Assembly: GCF_014197145.1 (NCBI RefSeq)
Contig: NZ_JACIEZ010000002.1
Span: 496,001 to 560,000, forward strand
Reading direction: 5' to 3'
DNA: 64,000 bases
Source of the DNA: Gellertiella hungarica
GTDB taxonomy: Bacteria; Pseudomonadota; Alphaproteobacteria; Rhizobiales; Rhizobiaceae
This document shows, piece by piece, positions 37,581-46,048 of this stretch. The first letter of the stretch is position 1, and every line of letters begins with the position of its first letter. The notes beneath the pieces were generated by a model that did not search any database, had not been told where the DNA came from, and was given only the letters and a program-made list of their open reading frames with translations. Both the position numbers and the translations under genes were made by a program.

Positions 37581-39571
37581 GATGCTGGTCTTTTTATGTT
37601 TATCTTAATGAAGGGAACGATGAGCTCCTCAACGGAGATCCCCCCGTGCGCGACGATTTGGTCTCCTATTGGAACGAATGCTCCCCGCGTGTCGGCGTAT
37701 ACCGGCAAGAAGTCTGGCGGTAGTCCAGGACTATCAAACCTAAACGCATCGATTTCCGACGGCACAGATGCTGCCAGAGTTTCACTGCGATAGGTCCGGA
37801 CCCTTTCGCCTCTCAGCTCTGACACGACACCTTGGCTGAGACGGCCAATGCCCTCCGCGTCGACGTTGCCGTGGTCAGCAGTGAGGTAAATTTGATACCC
37901 TTGCTCTGCGAGGAGCAAGAACAGCTTCTCGACGAAACCAGTTTCGCACCAGGCATTGATTTGTCCGGCGATACCTCGCTTTCCTAGCATCGCCCCGTGA
38001 ACGATTTCATCGACCATATCGACGACTATGCCGGCGACCCTTGTTGCCGGCCTGGCGATGGCATCCTCTAGCTCAGCCATTTGCTCCGTTCGCTTCAGGC
38101 CTTTCTGATAAACGATCTCTGGCTTTCGAAGGCCGTTCTCCTGCCAGAAACGGGCCCATAGAGACGGCTCCTGGGTTGTGCTTTCGATCGAGTTCGAGAA
38201 CTCGCGGGGCTTTAGACCTGAAAAAAGAGCTTGTCGTGAGACGGAAGTGAGAGTGGGCAGCCAAGCGAAGCACCCACCTTCTTCCGCTGAAAAGCCAGGT
38301 AGACGAGCCGCCAAGTACTCTCGGATTTGGAACCACTGATCCAGAGCCAAGCCGTCGAACACAAGGAGAGCAACCCGTTCCTCGCCGGCACTTCGGCGCA
38401 GCGCCAGGTACCGCGGCACGTGATGAACCATCACTGGCCCTTTCGCTGCTGGGAGGGAGGGTAGATCCGCGTAATGCTGAACTAGCCAGCCCCTCAGCCG
38501 CTCGTCAGCGTCGCGCTGCAGCTTGCAGATATGCTCCTTGATCGGCTCGGCGATCTCTGTGCTGAGACTATTGAAGCGCGAGATTAGTTCGCCGAGCCGG
38601 CGGGCCAGTTCGATCCAGTCGCGATGCGTCGCGTTGGCATCAGGAAGGTCGGCGGCGACTCTCCTTACACCTTCGGATACAAGGTTGCCGAGCGCAACTG
38701 GATCCTCAACCAGCCCTACCTTGACCCACCCTGGCAAGTCAGTCGGAGAGTCATGCGCCCCGACAGGCTGAAGAGCCCCTTCGAGGAACATCGTGTCGAC
38801 GATGACCCTGACGTCGGGATGCTCAAACGGTAATGAAACCTCCGGCGATACCTCTACCAAGTCGTTCGAAGTGCGTTCGCTGTGAACCCCATACTGCGAC
38901 AAGAAGCGGCCCCAGGCATCCTGCACGGTGCGCACCATGTAGCTCTTTGACGCCAGCAGCTCCGCTATGGGCAGATCGCCGAGAGACGTGTCCTTCAAGA
39001 TTGCCGCAACGTGCCTCGCCAGCAGATCCGGCAGCCCTGCACCGCGGTAATGGAGACGCAAGACCTCTCGCCAGAAATCCTCGGGCCTGCTCAGCAGGTA
39101 AGGGCTGATGCGGAAGATGTGGGTCAGGATGAAGTCTTTGGTGGCGCCTTCCCCGAGCGGCTGAGTGGCGTGCTTGTTGTGCGCCAGAAAGAGGGCTTCG
39201 TGGTGCTCCGAGTCCATTTGCCGGATTACGCCATAGCTCAACCTCGGAAACAGGTCGGCCAGGCTCAGGCTGACCTTGCGTCCCATGCGGACATAGTCCC
39301 ATGGCAGCGTGTTCAGATCAGTCCCACGCAGTTGAAGGACGAGCGCCTTCGACGTTCCTTCGTCGCCGCGATCCCAAGCCGCCCGGTAGCGCTCTTCATA
39401 CTCTGTTCTAAAGGCGACAGGGTCCTCGAAGGGCAGCACTTCGAAACCCCGTTCCCGAAGACCGTGCAAGATGCGCTCATCCAACAGGAGATCATCCGGG
39501 TCGCAGGCGATCCAGAAGCGGGAAAGATCGGCAGGAAACTCTTGCAGGATGCGATCGGTCCAGGTGCTCAT
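37577..39571 (-). CDS. pglZ: BREX-3 PglZ (alkaline-phosphatase-fold protein)
   Basis: A 664-residue protein with the PglZ domain in its C-terminal half: ALLVFDGLALDQWFQI (metal-binding Asp, about residue 408), the central LPTLTSVSRQALFSG (about 449) and YLTADHGNVDAEG (Asp-His, about 572). The N-terminal half is the helical region characteristic of BREX PglZ proteins. PglZ is shared by all BREX types and is required for protection and host methylation. The start overlaps the brxHII stop by four bases. Confidence 0.85.
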   Translation of the reverse strand: MSTWTDRILQEFPADLSRFWIACDPDDLLLDERILHGLRERGFEVLPFEDPVAFRTEYEERYRAAWDRGDEGTSKALVLQLRGTDLNTLPWDYVRMGRKVSLSLADLFPRLSYGVIRQMDSEHHEALFLAHNKHATQPLGEGATKDFILTHIFRISPYLLSRPEDFWREVLRLHYRGAGLPDLLARHVAAILKDTSLGDLPIAELLASKSYMVRTVQDAWGRFLSQYGVHSERTSNDLVEVSPEVSLPFEHPDVRVIVDTMFLEGALQPVGAHDSPTDLPGWVKVGLVEDPVALGNLVSEGVRRVAADLPDANATHRDWIELARRLGELISRFNSLSTEIAEPIKEHICKLQRDADERLRGWLVQHYADLPSLPAAKGPVMVHHVPRYLALRRSAGEERVALLVFDGLALDQWFQIREYLAARLPGFSAEEGGCFAWLPTLTSVSRQALFSGLKPREFSNSIESTTQEPSLWARFWQENGLRKPEIVYQKGLKRTEQMAELEDAIARPATRVAGIVVDMVDEIVHGAMLGKRGIAGQINAWCETGFVEKLFLLLAEQGYQIYLTADHGNVDAEGIGRLSQGVVSELRGERVRTYRSETLAASVPSEIDAFRFDSPGLPPDFLPVYADTRGAFVPIGDQIVAHGGISVEELIVPFIKINIKRPAS

Positions 39572-42381
39572 GATGCAGCCATTCCCGGTTGGCCGACACG
39601 CAACAGGAGAACGGCGTTCAGATCGGGCGTGTATGCCTCGGCGGCATCCAGCTGCGCCATTCGAGCCTCATGGTCCGTACGCAGACGCTTGCGACGGTAG
39701 TCGCGGACCGTCTGGAGCCCGATCCGGCCTATGGCCTGATGCCGCGCATCGTAGGCGTACTTGGCACGTTCGCGCTCTTCCTGGATGCGGGCCCTGTGCT
39801 CCTCCACCATGTCCGCAAAGATGCGTTCGCCTTGGGTGAGAGCAGCGTTCTTTGAGCGCTCAAAGCAGCCGTTTGCATCTGCGGCGGCAACGGCTCCGAC
39901 ACTCTCGACCCGTTCCGTCAGAAGAAGATCCCAGATCCGCTTCGCTGTCGGCAGGAAGGTTCGCCCTTCATCATTTACGAAAACGGACAGGAAGCGCCGT
40001 CGGCTGAAATCATCGGCGGACAGGCTGATCTCCCACAGCGACCATACGCCCCGAACGCTCTCCGGAAGGCCGGCAATCCGGACGATAGGAAGCGGTTGAC
40101 CCGAAACGCAGCGCGGCAGATCGCTGATCACTGCCCGAGCGCGAGGATCTTCAAGGGTCACCCATTCGACATCGGGCCGCTCCTCGGCCGTCCTCGCGTC
40201 GAAGCAGACCTTGGTCGACTCGCTGCCATCCACCCAACGCACCCGCCAAAAATCGGCTTCCTTGACGGCGTCTCCGCCCCGCGCGGGCAGTCCGGTTGTG
40301 ATCGCCCGCTCCAGCCAGAACTGTGCCGGGTGGTCTCTCCATTTGCGGGCATCGTCCGCATCAAGCTTGTGCCCATCGGACAAGAGCTCGCTGCTCTTGC
40401 GGCCTTCGGCGATGGTCGACCGAAGCTGCGACACAACCGCGTCGCATTCGCTTTCGATGGCGTCTGGGTTTTGAAGCCCTTGAACGAAGAGCTCATCGAA
40501 CAGCGGCTCTGCTTCGACCGAGTCCATCACGTCGGCGGCCTTATCCACGCCGAACTCTTCGGCGATGACCGCGAGCTTCGTCTCCAGTACCTCGCGCACG
40601 CGATGCTCGACCGTGTCCTCCAGGACGAAGTTGATTGCGCGCACGACGTGCGGCTGCCCGATACGGTCGACGCGGCCGATGCGCTGTTCGACCCGCATCG
40701 GGTTCCATGGCATGTCGAAGTTCACGATGACGTGGCAGAATTGGAGGTTCAAACCCTCGCCGCCGGCATCGGTTGAGATGAGGACGCGCACCGATTGCGC
40801 GAATGCCTTCTGGGCGCGGCTGCGCGCTTCGAGATCCATGCTCCCGTTCAATGTGGCGACCGAAAAGCCGCGGCTTTCGAGGAAATCCGCAAGCATCGCC
40901 TGCGTGGGCACGAACTCGGTGAAGACCAACACCTTCAGCTCAGGATCATTCTCCTCCTGCTGAAGCTTGTAGATCAGTTCCAAGAGCGCCTCAGCCTTGG
41001 CGTCCGTCCCCTGTGCCTCCGTGGCGCGGGCCAGGTCGAGCAGCGTTTCGACCTCGGCCTTTTCCATCTCCCACCCCTTGGTCTGGATGGCGAGATCCAC
41101 CTGGGTCTGCCCGTCCAGCTCGGCCCATTCGTCAACGTCCGCCGTTTCGAAGAGGGATGGCTGAAGCTGCGGCTGGTCCAGCAAGGCTTGGCGTTTTTCG
41201 AGGGTCGCCCGAATGGCGGCAGTGCTGGATGTCACGAGCCGTTGCATCAGGATCATCAGGAATCCGATATGCCGCTGCTTCGCGGCCATGGCCTGGTTGT
41301 AGCCGTGTCGGACATAGTCGGTGACAGCCTCGTAGAGCTTCTGCTGGCTCGCGTGGCGGTCCTGCCATGCCACCGGATGGAGGCGGGTCATGCGCGGTTT
41401 GAAGAGCGGCTTGCCCTCGGCATCGATCGCGACGCGCTTCTCCGTGCGCACGACGAAGGGGCGCACCCGCTCGCTGGAAACGCTGCTCTCGTCCGGGAAG
41501 GAGTCCCGGTCGAGCAGCTGCATCAGCCGATGGAACTGGTCCGTTTTGCCCTGGTGCGGGGTTGCGGACAGCAGAAGCAGGTAAGGTGCCGCCTCCGCTA
41601 GAGCGGCACCCAGCTTGTAACGAGCGACCTGATCCGTGCTGCCACCCATGCGATGGGCTTCGTCGATGATGACCAGATCCCAGGATGCCGAAATCAGATC
41701 CTCGAAACGCTCCCGGTTGTAGGTGCTGAGCTGCTCAAGGCTCCAGCCGCGGCGGCCTTCGAGCGGCTTCACCGAGTCGAGCGAGCAGATCACCTGATCA
41801 TGCAGCCGCCAAAGGTTTTCCTCGTCGCTTCGCCATTGGCGGAAGGCCGAAAGTTCGGCGGGTTCGATAAACTGGAAGTTCTCGCCGAAATGCAGCCGCA
41901 TCTCGGCCTGCCATTGTCGTACCAGCCCCTTCGGCGCCACGACGAGAATCCGCTTCGCCATGCCGCGCAGCTTGAGCTCGCGCAGGATTAGCCCCGCTTC
42001 GATCGTCTTGCCGAGCCCCACCTCGTCCGCGAGCAGATATCGGATGCGGTCCCGGCTCATGGCGCGGTTGAGCGCGTAGAGCTGGTGTGGCAGCGGCACG
42101 ACGCTCGACTGGATCGGCGCCAGCAGGAGGTTGTCCTCCAGCGCATCCAGCAGCTTCGCCGCCGCGGCGGTGTGGAGGATCTGATCGACCGTCGGCTGGA
42201 CCGCGTCGAGCGGACTCAGATCGCGCGCACGGGCGCGGACGACAGCGTCCTTACCGGGCAGCCAGACCCGATAGGCGGTCTCGCCCCAGATCTCCTCCCG
42301 ATCAACGACACGGCAGGGTGCGGCATGCCTCTCATGCCAGCACCACGCGCCGATGCCATGTCCGCCGTCCGCATGGGTCAC
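39568..42381 (-). CDS. brxHII: BREX-3 helicase (HepA/RapA-like SF2)
   Basis: A 937-residue SNF2-type helicase. DEVGLGKTIEAGL (motif I, about 118), VIIDEAHRMGG (motif II, about 237), LSATPHQGK (III), STDAGGEGLNLQ (V) and QRIGRVDRIGQ (VI) are all present. The C-terminal third is helical with a charged coiled region (EEHRARIQEERERAKYAYD). Type 3 BREX systems carry this helicase in place of BrxL. Overlaps both neighbours by four bases, so it is translated from the same polycistron. Confidence 0.83.
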   Translation of the reverse strand: MTHADGGHGIGAWCWHERHAAPCRVVDREEIWGETAYRVWLPGKDAVVRARARDLSPLDAVQPTVDQILHTAAAAKLLDALEDNLLLAPIQSSVVPLPHQLYALNRAMSRDRIRYLLADEVGLGKTIEAGLILRELKLRGMAKRILVVAPKGLVRQWQAEMRLHFGENFQFIEPAELSAFRQWRSDEENLWRLHDQVICSLDSVKPLEGRRGWSLEQLSTYNRERFEDLISASWDLVIIDEAHRMGGSTDQVARYKLGAALAEAAPYLLLLSATPHQGKTDQFHRLMQLLDRDSFPDESSVSSERVRPFVVRTEKRVAIDAEGKPLFKPRMTRLHPVAWQDRHASQQKLYEAVTDYVRHGYNQAMAAKQRHIGFLMILMQRLVTSSTAAIRATLEKRQALLDQPQLQPSLFETADVDEWAELDGQTQVDLAIQTKGWEMEKAEVETLLDLARATEAQGTDAKAEALLELIYKLQQEENDPELKVLVFTEFVPTQAMLADFLESRGFSVATLNGSMDLEARSRAQKAFAQSVRVLISTDAGGEGLNLQFCHVIVNFDMPWNPMRVEQRIGRVDRIGQPHVVRAINFVLEDTVEHRVREVLETKLAVIAEEFGVDKAADVMDSVEAEPLFDELFVQGLQNPDAIESECDAVVSQLRSTIAEGRKSSELLSDGHKLDADDARKWRDHPAQFWLERAITTGLPARGGDAVKEADFWRVRWVDGSESTKVCFDARTAEERPDVEWVTLEDPRARAVISDLPRCVSGQPLPIVRIAGLPESVRGVWSLWEISLSADDFSRRRFLSVFVNDEGRTFLPTAKRIWDLLLTERVESVGAVAAADANGCFERSKNAALTQGERIFADMVEEHRARIQEERERAKYAYDARHQAIGRIGLQTVRDYRRKRLRTDHEARMAQLDAAEAYTPDLNAVLLLRVGQPGMAAS

Positions 42382-45209
42382 GCATTGGCCTCCATGCGGG
42401 TGAGCGCCTGGTCGTACCAGAGCAGCAGCTTCTCATCCTCCTGCAGCGCCTCCTCGGGGATCTTTTGGGCGATGCCGATGATGGTCTTGTAGTCCTTAGC
42501 GGCCCACGCGGTTTTGAAGCCGGCGCGCAGGACCTCGAGCCGGAACTCCTTAAGCTTTCGGCCAGGCGCAGACTTGTAGCTCTCGAACTCCTTCAGCAGC
42601 GCTCGCTCGCGTTTCTGCTCCAGATCCTTCGCCTTGCTCGGGTCGGGCGCGTACCAGCGGTCCTTCGCCTTGGCCTTCAGCCTTGGGTCATCCTTCTCCA
42701 GACCACGCAGATCCTTGAAGTTGGTGGACAGATAGCTGTGGATCTGGCTCGGAACGTCGCCGTTGCCATCGTAGCGCAGGAAGTTGTCGGCGAGCAGCGC
42801 CGAGAGCTCTGGTCGTTCCTCGTGCTTCTTCCATCCCGCACCCAGCTGCGCGATGAACTCAGGGTGGATTTCTTGGTATGTTGATGGCCGCCTTCTCAAG
42901 AACTCAGATATCCAGTCGATGGCGCTGCGTTCATCCGAAACGAATAACTCCATCTGCGGCGCTTCTGAGGTTAAAGCGCGCTTCTTATCGTACTCCGCTG
43001 CTTGTTCGGGCAAGAAAAACATTCCGTCCCGCTCTGGGAAACGGCTGCGTAGCCCGTCCTGAAACTCTTGGCTAGAAAACGGTACCGGCGCACTGTGACC
43101 AACAAACCAAGCAACCATACGATCAAACAAGATACGCGCGTCTCGTTCTGCAACATATTCTAACCGGCCGCTCTTCAGCTTAATTACCGGAAGCTGCTTC
43201 AAGTGCGTCTGAACGAAGTCCCACACCGACTCCGCCGTGGCCCCACACTCCGCAAAGCGCTGTTCAAGCCCACCATTAGGCTTGTAGGCAGAAATGACCA
43301 AATCCTGCTTAACAGCAGTTTTCGTCGTAACAGCTTTGAAGCTTCCCTGCTGTTTATCGAGTGCTGATACGTTAGCAACTACAAACCCGGCTTGCTGCAG
43401 AGCCGTTTGTATTGCGTTCCATACTGAAGCTTGGGTGTTTGAAAACTCGACAGTCATCCACCGTCCGGGCTTCAGCGTTTCGAAGGCGCGCTTAAAAGAT
43501 TCGGTCATCAATCGGCGATATTCGTCTAGCCCCTTTTCCTGCGCCTTGCTGACAATCGCCTCCTCTTGGTTATTCGTTTTCACCCCAAGCCACGCCTCCC
43601 AAAGAAAACTTAGCTCAGAGTAATCTATGTTTGCGCCAAACGGCGGATCAGTAAATATATAGTCCGCGACCACCGGCTGCTGACTGGCGGCGGAACCCGT
43701 TGTTACGATGTTTTGATGCCTGACTTGCGAAAATGCAGCAATCAGCCTATTGAGCTTGTTCTCATAAGCTGTATGCACATTTGCCTCGGATACGAGAGAG
43801 CCAACGTAAAATGTTCCGCTAAGAGGGTTGTACGGGAATGAGACTTCAGGTCGATAGCGATTCAACTTGCTTACATTGACCAACTGGGCATTGAACCATA
43901 GCCGCGTCTGCATTGAGTGGCACCGCGATTTTAAAGCGGCGAGATACGCAAGGTTCCGTTTTGTATAAAAATGATGAACATGAGTGAGTCCGACAGGATC
44001 GTTCCTCCTTGTTTCGCGTCCCTCGATCATCCGATCTTGGGGAAACCAATAAGGAATTTTCATCTCATTGATATGCGCGATCAGCGCCAAGTCGAACGCG
44101 TCGGGCCTTTTCTCAAAACGCTGCCTACCCACTGAGTAGCTAATAAGTACCGGAACTTGTTTGATCTGCTTAATGTCCTGATCAATTGCGTCATCACGAA
44201 GTTGCGTTAGCTTTTTCTCGACATTGCGCTTCGTCAACTCTGCGCTGCAGTGAGAGCAACAAAACGTGTCGCTGACTTTTCCTGTGCTCTTGTTCGCGGC
44301 AGCCTCCCAAAAAACGATGTCACCAGCACAATGAGGGCAGGTAAAAACGTCGGACCATACAGTATAATGGATTCGACCTATCGTCGCTGACGCTGGAAGC
44401 CGAACGTGGCCGCTTACTCGCATGGCCTCGATGGCTTCAGACAACGCGCTCTCGCTTGCTTGATGCACGGTTTGATACATCCACCCGAATTCGTCCTCCA
44501 CTGCTTGAAGAGCGGCTTTGGCTTCTTCTTCGAATTCGCGGACGTCTATGGGAGTATTGTAGTTGGCTGCGATGAATGATGCCGCCGGAGAGAGATCGTT
44601 AAGAATGGCGTGTCTGCGTCCAATCCGCGAAAATGGTAGCCATTTTTGTTCGTCCGAGCCCTCGCCCCTATTATAAATGACTCCATCTTTGTCGACCCTA
44701 TATCCGAGTGACTCAACGACCTTTTTATCGCCGCATAGTTGAGCAGCAACTCCTGTCATCCCAGTTCCACAAAATGGATCGTAAACGACGTCGCCGGGTT
44801 CTGTGTAATGCAGTATGTAACGCATAATTGCCTTATGCGGCACCTTGGTGTGGTAGCTGTGCGCATTGTAAATAGGATCCATCTTTCCTTCGCTTACATC
44901 AGCAATAAATGGCTTTCTGCTATACGAATTTGTTGGATCACTGGCATCGCTGTATTGAGCGACGAAGTCCCCTAGCCAAGGATTCGGGCAAGCGGTGTAG
45001 TATGGCGGGTTAGACATGGCGAGAATGGCCTCGTCCGTCCCTGCCGGAAAGCCAGGCTGCTCGCGATACTCTGGAGCCTTGAGTTTCTCGGCCAAAATCC
45101 TCAGGAATTGCTCGTGTCGAGCCGCGTCGCTAGGGAAGTGCTGTCCGAGGCAGTCGACCGGGCCGGATGCTACCGGTTCGTCGAAGTTTAATGTTCGATT
45201 TTCGCTCAT
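42378..45209 (-). CDS. pglXI: BREX-3 adenine-specific DNA methyltransferase
   Basis: A 943-residue DNA methyltransferase with a strong ribosome-binding site (GGAGGAGG). NPPYYTACPNPW (about residue 67) is motif IV, VYDPFCGTGMTG (about 142) motif I, and a second DPPFGANIDYSEL (about 525) repeats the DPPF-type box. A zinc ribbon (CPHC ... CSHC, about 298-322) lies between. It would mark host DNA and set the BREX target. The central portion, about 42880-45000, is clearly richer in A+T than both ends and than the adjoining helicase and brxC genes, suggesting allele exchange. Confidence 0.83.
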   Translation of the reverse strand: MSENRTLNFDEPVASGPVDCLGQHFPSDAARHEQFLRILAEKLKAPEYREQPGFPAGTDEAILAMSNPPYYTACPNPWLGDFVAQYSDASDPTNSYSRKPFIADVSEGKMDPIYNAHSYHTKVPHKAIMRYILHYTEPGDVVYDPFCGTGMTGVAAQLCGDKKVVESLGYRVDKDGVIYNRGEGSDEQKWLPFSRIGRRHAILNDLSPAASFIAANYNTPIDVREFEEEAKAALQAVEDEFGWMYQTVHQASESALSEAIEAMRVSGHVRLPASATIGRIHYTVWSDVFTCPHCAGDIVFWEAAANKSTGKVSDTFCCSHCSAELTKRNVEKKLTQLRDDAIDQDIKQIKQVPVLISYSVGRQRFEKRPDAFDLALIAHINEMKIPYWFPQDRMIEGRETRRNDPVGLTHVHHFYTKRNLAYLAALKSRCHSMQTRLWFNAQLVNVSKLNRYRPEVSFPYNPLSGTFYVGSLVSEANVHTAYENKLNRLIAAFSQVRHQNIVTTGSAASQQPVVADYIFTDPPFGANIDYSELSFLWEAWLGVKTNNQEEAIVSKAQEKGLDEYRRLMTESFKRAFETLKPGRWMTVEFSNTQASVWNAIQTALQQAGFVVANVSALDKQQGSFKAVTTKTAVKQDLVISAYKPNGGLEQRFAECGATAESVWDFVQTHLKQLPVIKLKSGRLEYVAERDARILFDRMVAWFVGHSAPVPFSSQEFQDGLRSRFPERDGMFFLPEQAAEYDKKRALTSEAPQMELFVSDERSAIDWISEFLRRRPSTYQEIHPEFIAQLGAGWKKHEERPELSALLADNFLRYDGNGDVPSQIHSYLSTNFKDLRGLEKDDPRLKAKAKDRWYAPDPSKAKDLEQKRERALLKEFESYKSAPGRKLKEFRLEVLRAGFKTAWAAKDYKTIIGIAQKIPEEALQEDEKLLLWYDQALTRMEANA

Positions 45210-45224
45210 GTCGTGGACCTCCTC

Positions 45225-45941
45225 CTACAGCCGCGATAGAAATTGCTGATAGGTGCAGAACGTGGCATCGGCTGGCACTCGGCCATTCGCTAAGGCGGCG
45301 ACCGAATTACTTGTCAACGGAAAAAATAGTACGTTGCCTTTCGTATTCAGCGCGCTACCTACGCGACCGACTGTATTCGCGCAGACAAAATAATATTCTA
45401 CATTTAAGTCCATGGCAGCGAGTGCTATTTTTATCATTGCATGCGCTCCGTTGGGACCAGCCCACGATGGCCTGCGATTAATCATTGAAACTAGCCGCCT
45501 AGCTTCCGCTTCGGTAGAAAACGGTACCCAGAACGTCGTCAGCTCAAAACCTTTGAAGGCTGTTCCGGTAAACCAAACGTAGTCCAGATCGACTGTTGAG
45601 TAAGTGTCTTGCTGCAAAATAAAGTCATAGCTGTTGTCAAATGAAGCCGACAAAAAAGGATTGAAGAGCTTAGCCGGTGGCGTTGCGGAACGTGGATTCG
45701 ACATGTAGTCGACAAAGAAGGTTTGTATGCCGGATTGGCTTGCAGGCCTAATGTCGTCTTTTGAATTGATCTGATTTTGCGCATTTCGTTCATAGTAATA
45801 TGCCAGTGTGTCTCCAGACGGTCCGGATAGCACGATGGGCGAGGTCAATGCTTTCGTGCCGTACTTTTCTACCAACATATCAATAATTGGCGCTTCGGCC
45901 GTTCCCGTCGCGTAAGGATAGTTGGGTGTCGTCTGCGACAT
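45225..45941 (-). CDS. Unknown protein inserted in the BREX-3 operon
   Basis: A 238-residue protein from ATG 45941 (AAGGAAA upstream), placed between brxC and pglXI, 15 bases before the latter. It matches no BREX component I know. Visible features: an N-terminal APIIDMLVEKYGTKALTSPIVLSG segment, a mixed alpha/beta middle rich in Phe, Tyr and Thr (DFILQQDTYSTVDLDYVWFTGTAF), and a helix AMIKIALAAMDLNVEYYFVCANTVG. No signal peptide or membrane helix. It is AT-richer, like the middle of pglXI. It may be a BREX accessory or anti-restriction/immunity passenger; unknown. Confidence 0.6.
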   Translation of the reverse strand: MSQTTPNYPYATGTAEAPIIDMLVEKYGTKALTSPIVLSGPSGDTLAYYYERNAQNQINSKDDIRPASQSGIQTFFVDYMSNPRSATPPAKLFNPFLSASFDNSYDFILQQDTYSTVDLDYVWFTGTAFKGFELTTFWVPFSTEAEARRLVSMINRRPSWAGPNGAHAMIKIALAAMDLNVEYYFVCANTVGRVGSALNTKGNVLFFPLTSNSVAALANGRVPADATFCTYQQFLSRL

Positions 45942-46048
45942 CACGTGTTTCCTTCGGAAGAAGCCAATCTCGCGTCTCGCGCTATGGGATCGTGTTACTG
46001 ATTAAGCGGCGATTGACGAGACAGATATTGCTCAAGAACACCCGGTGT

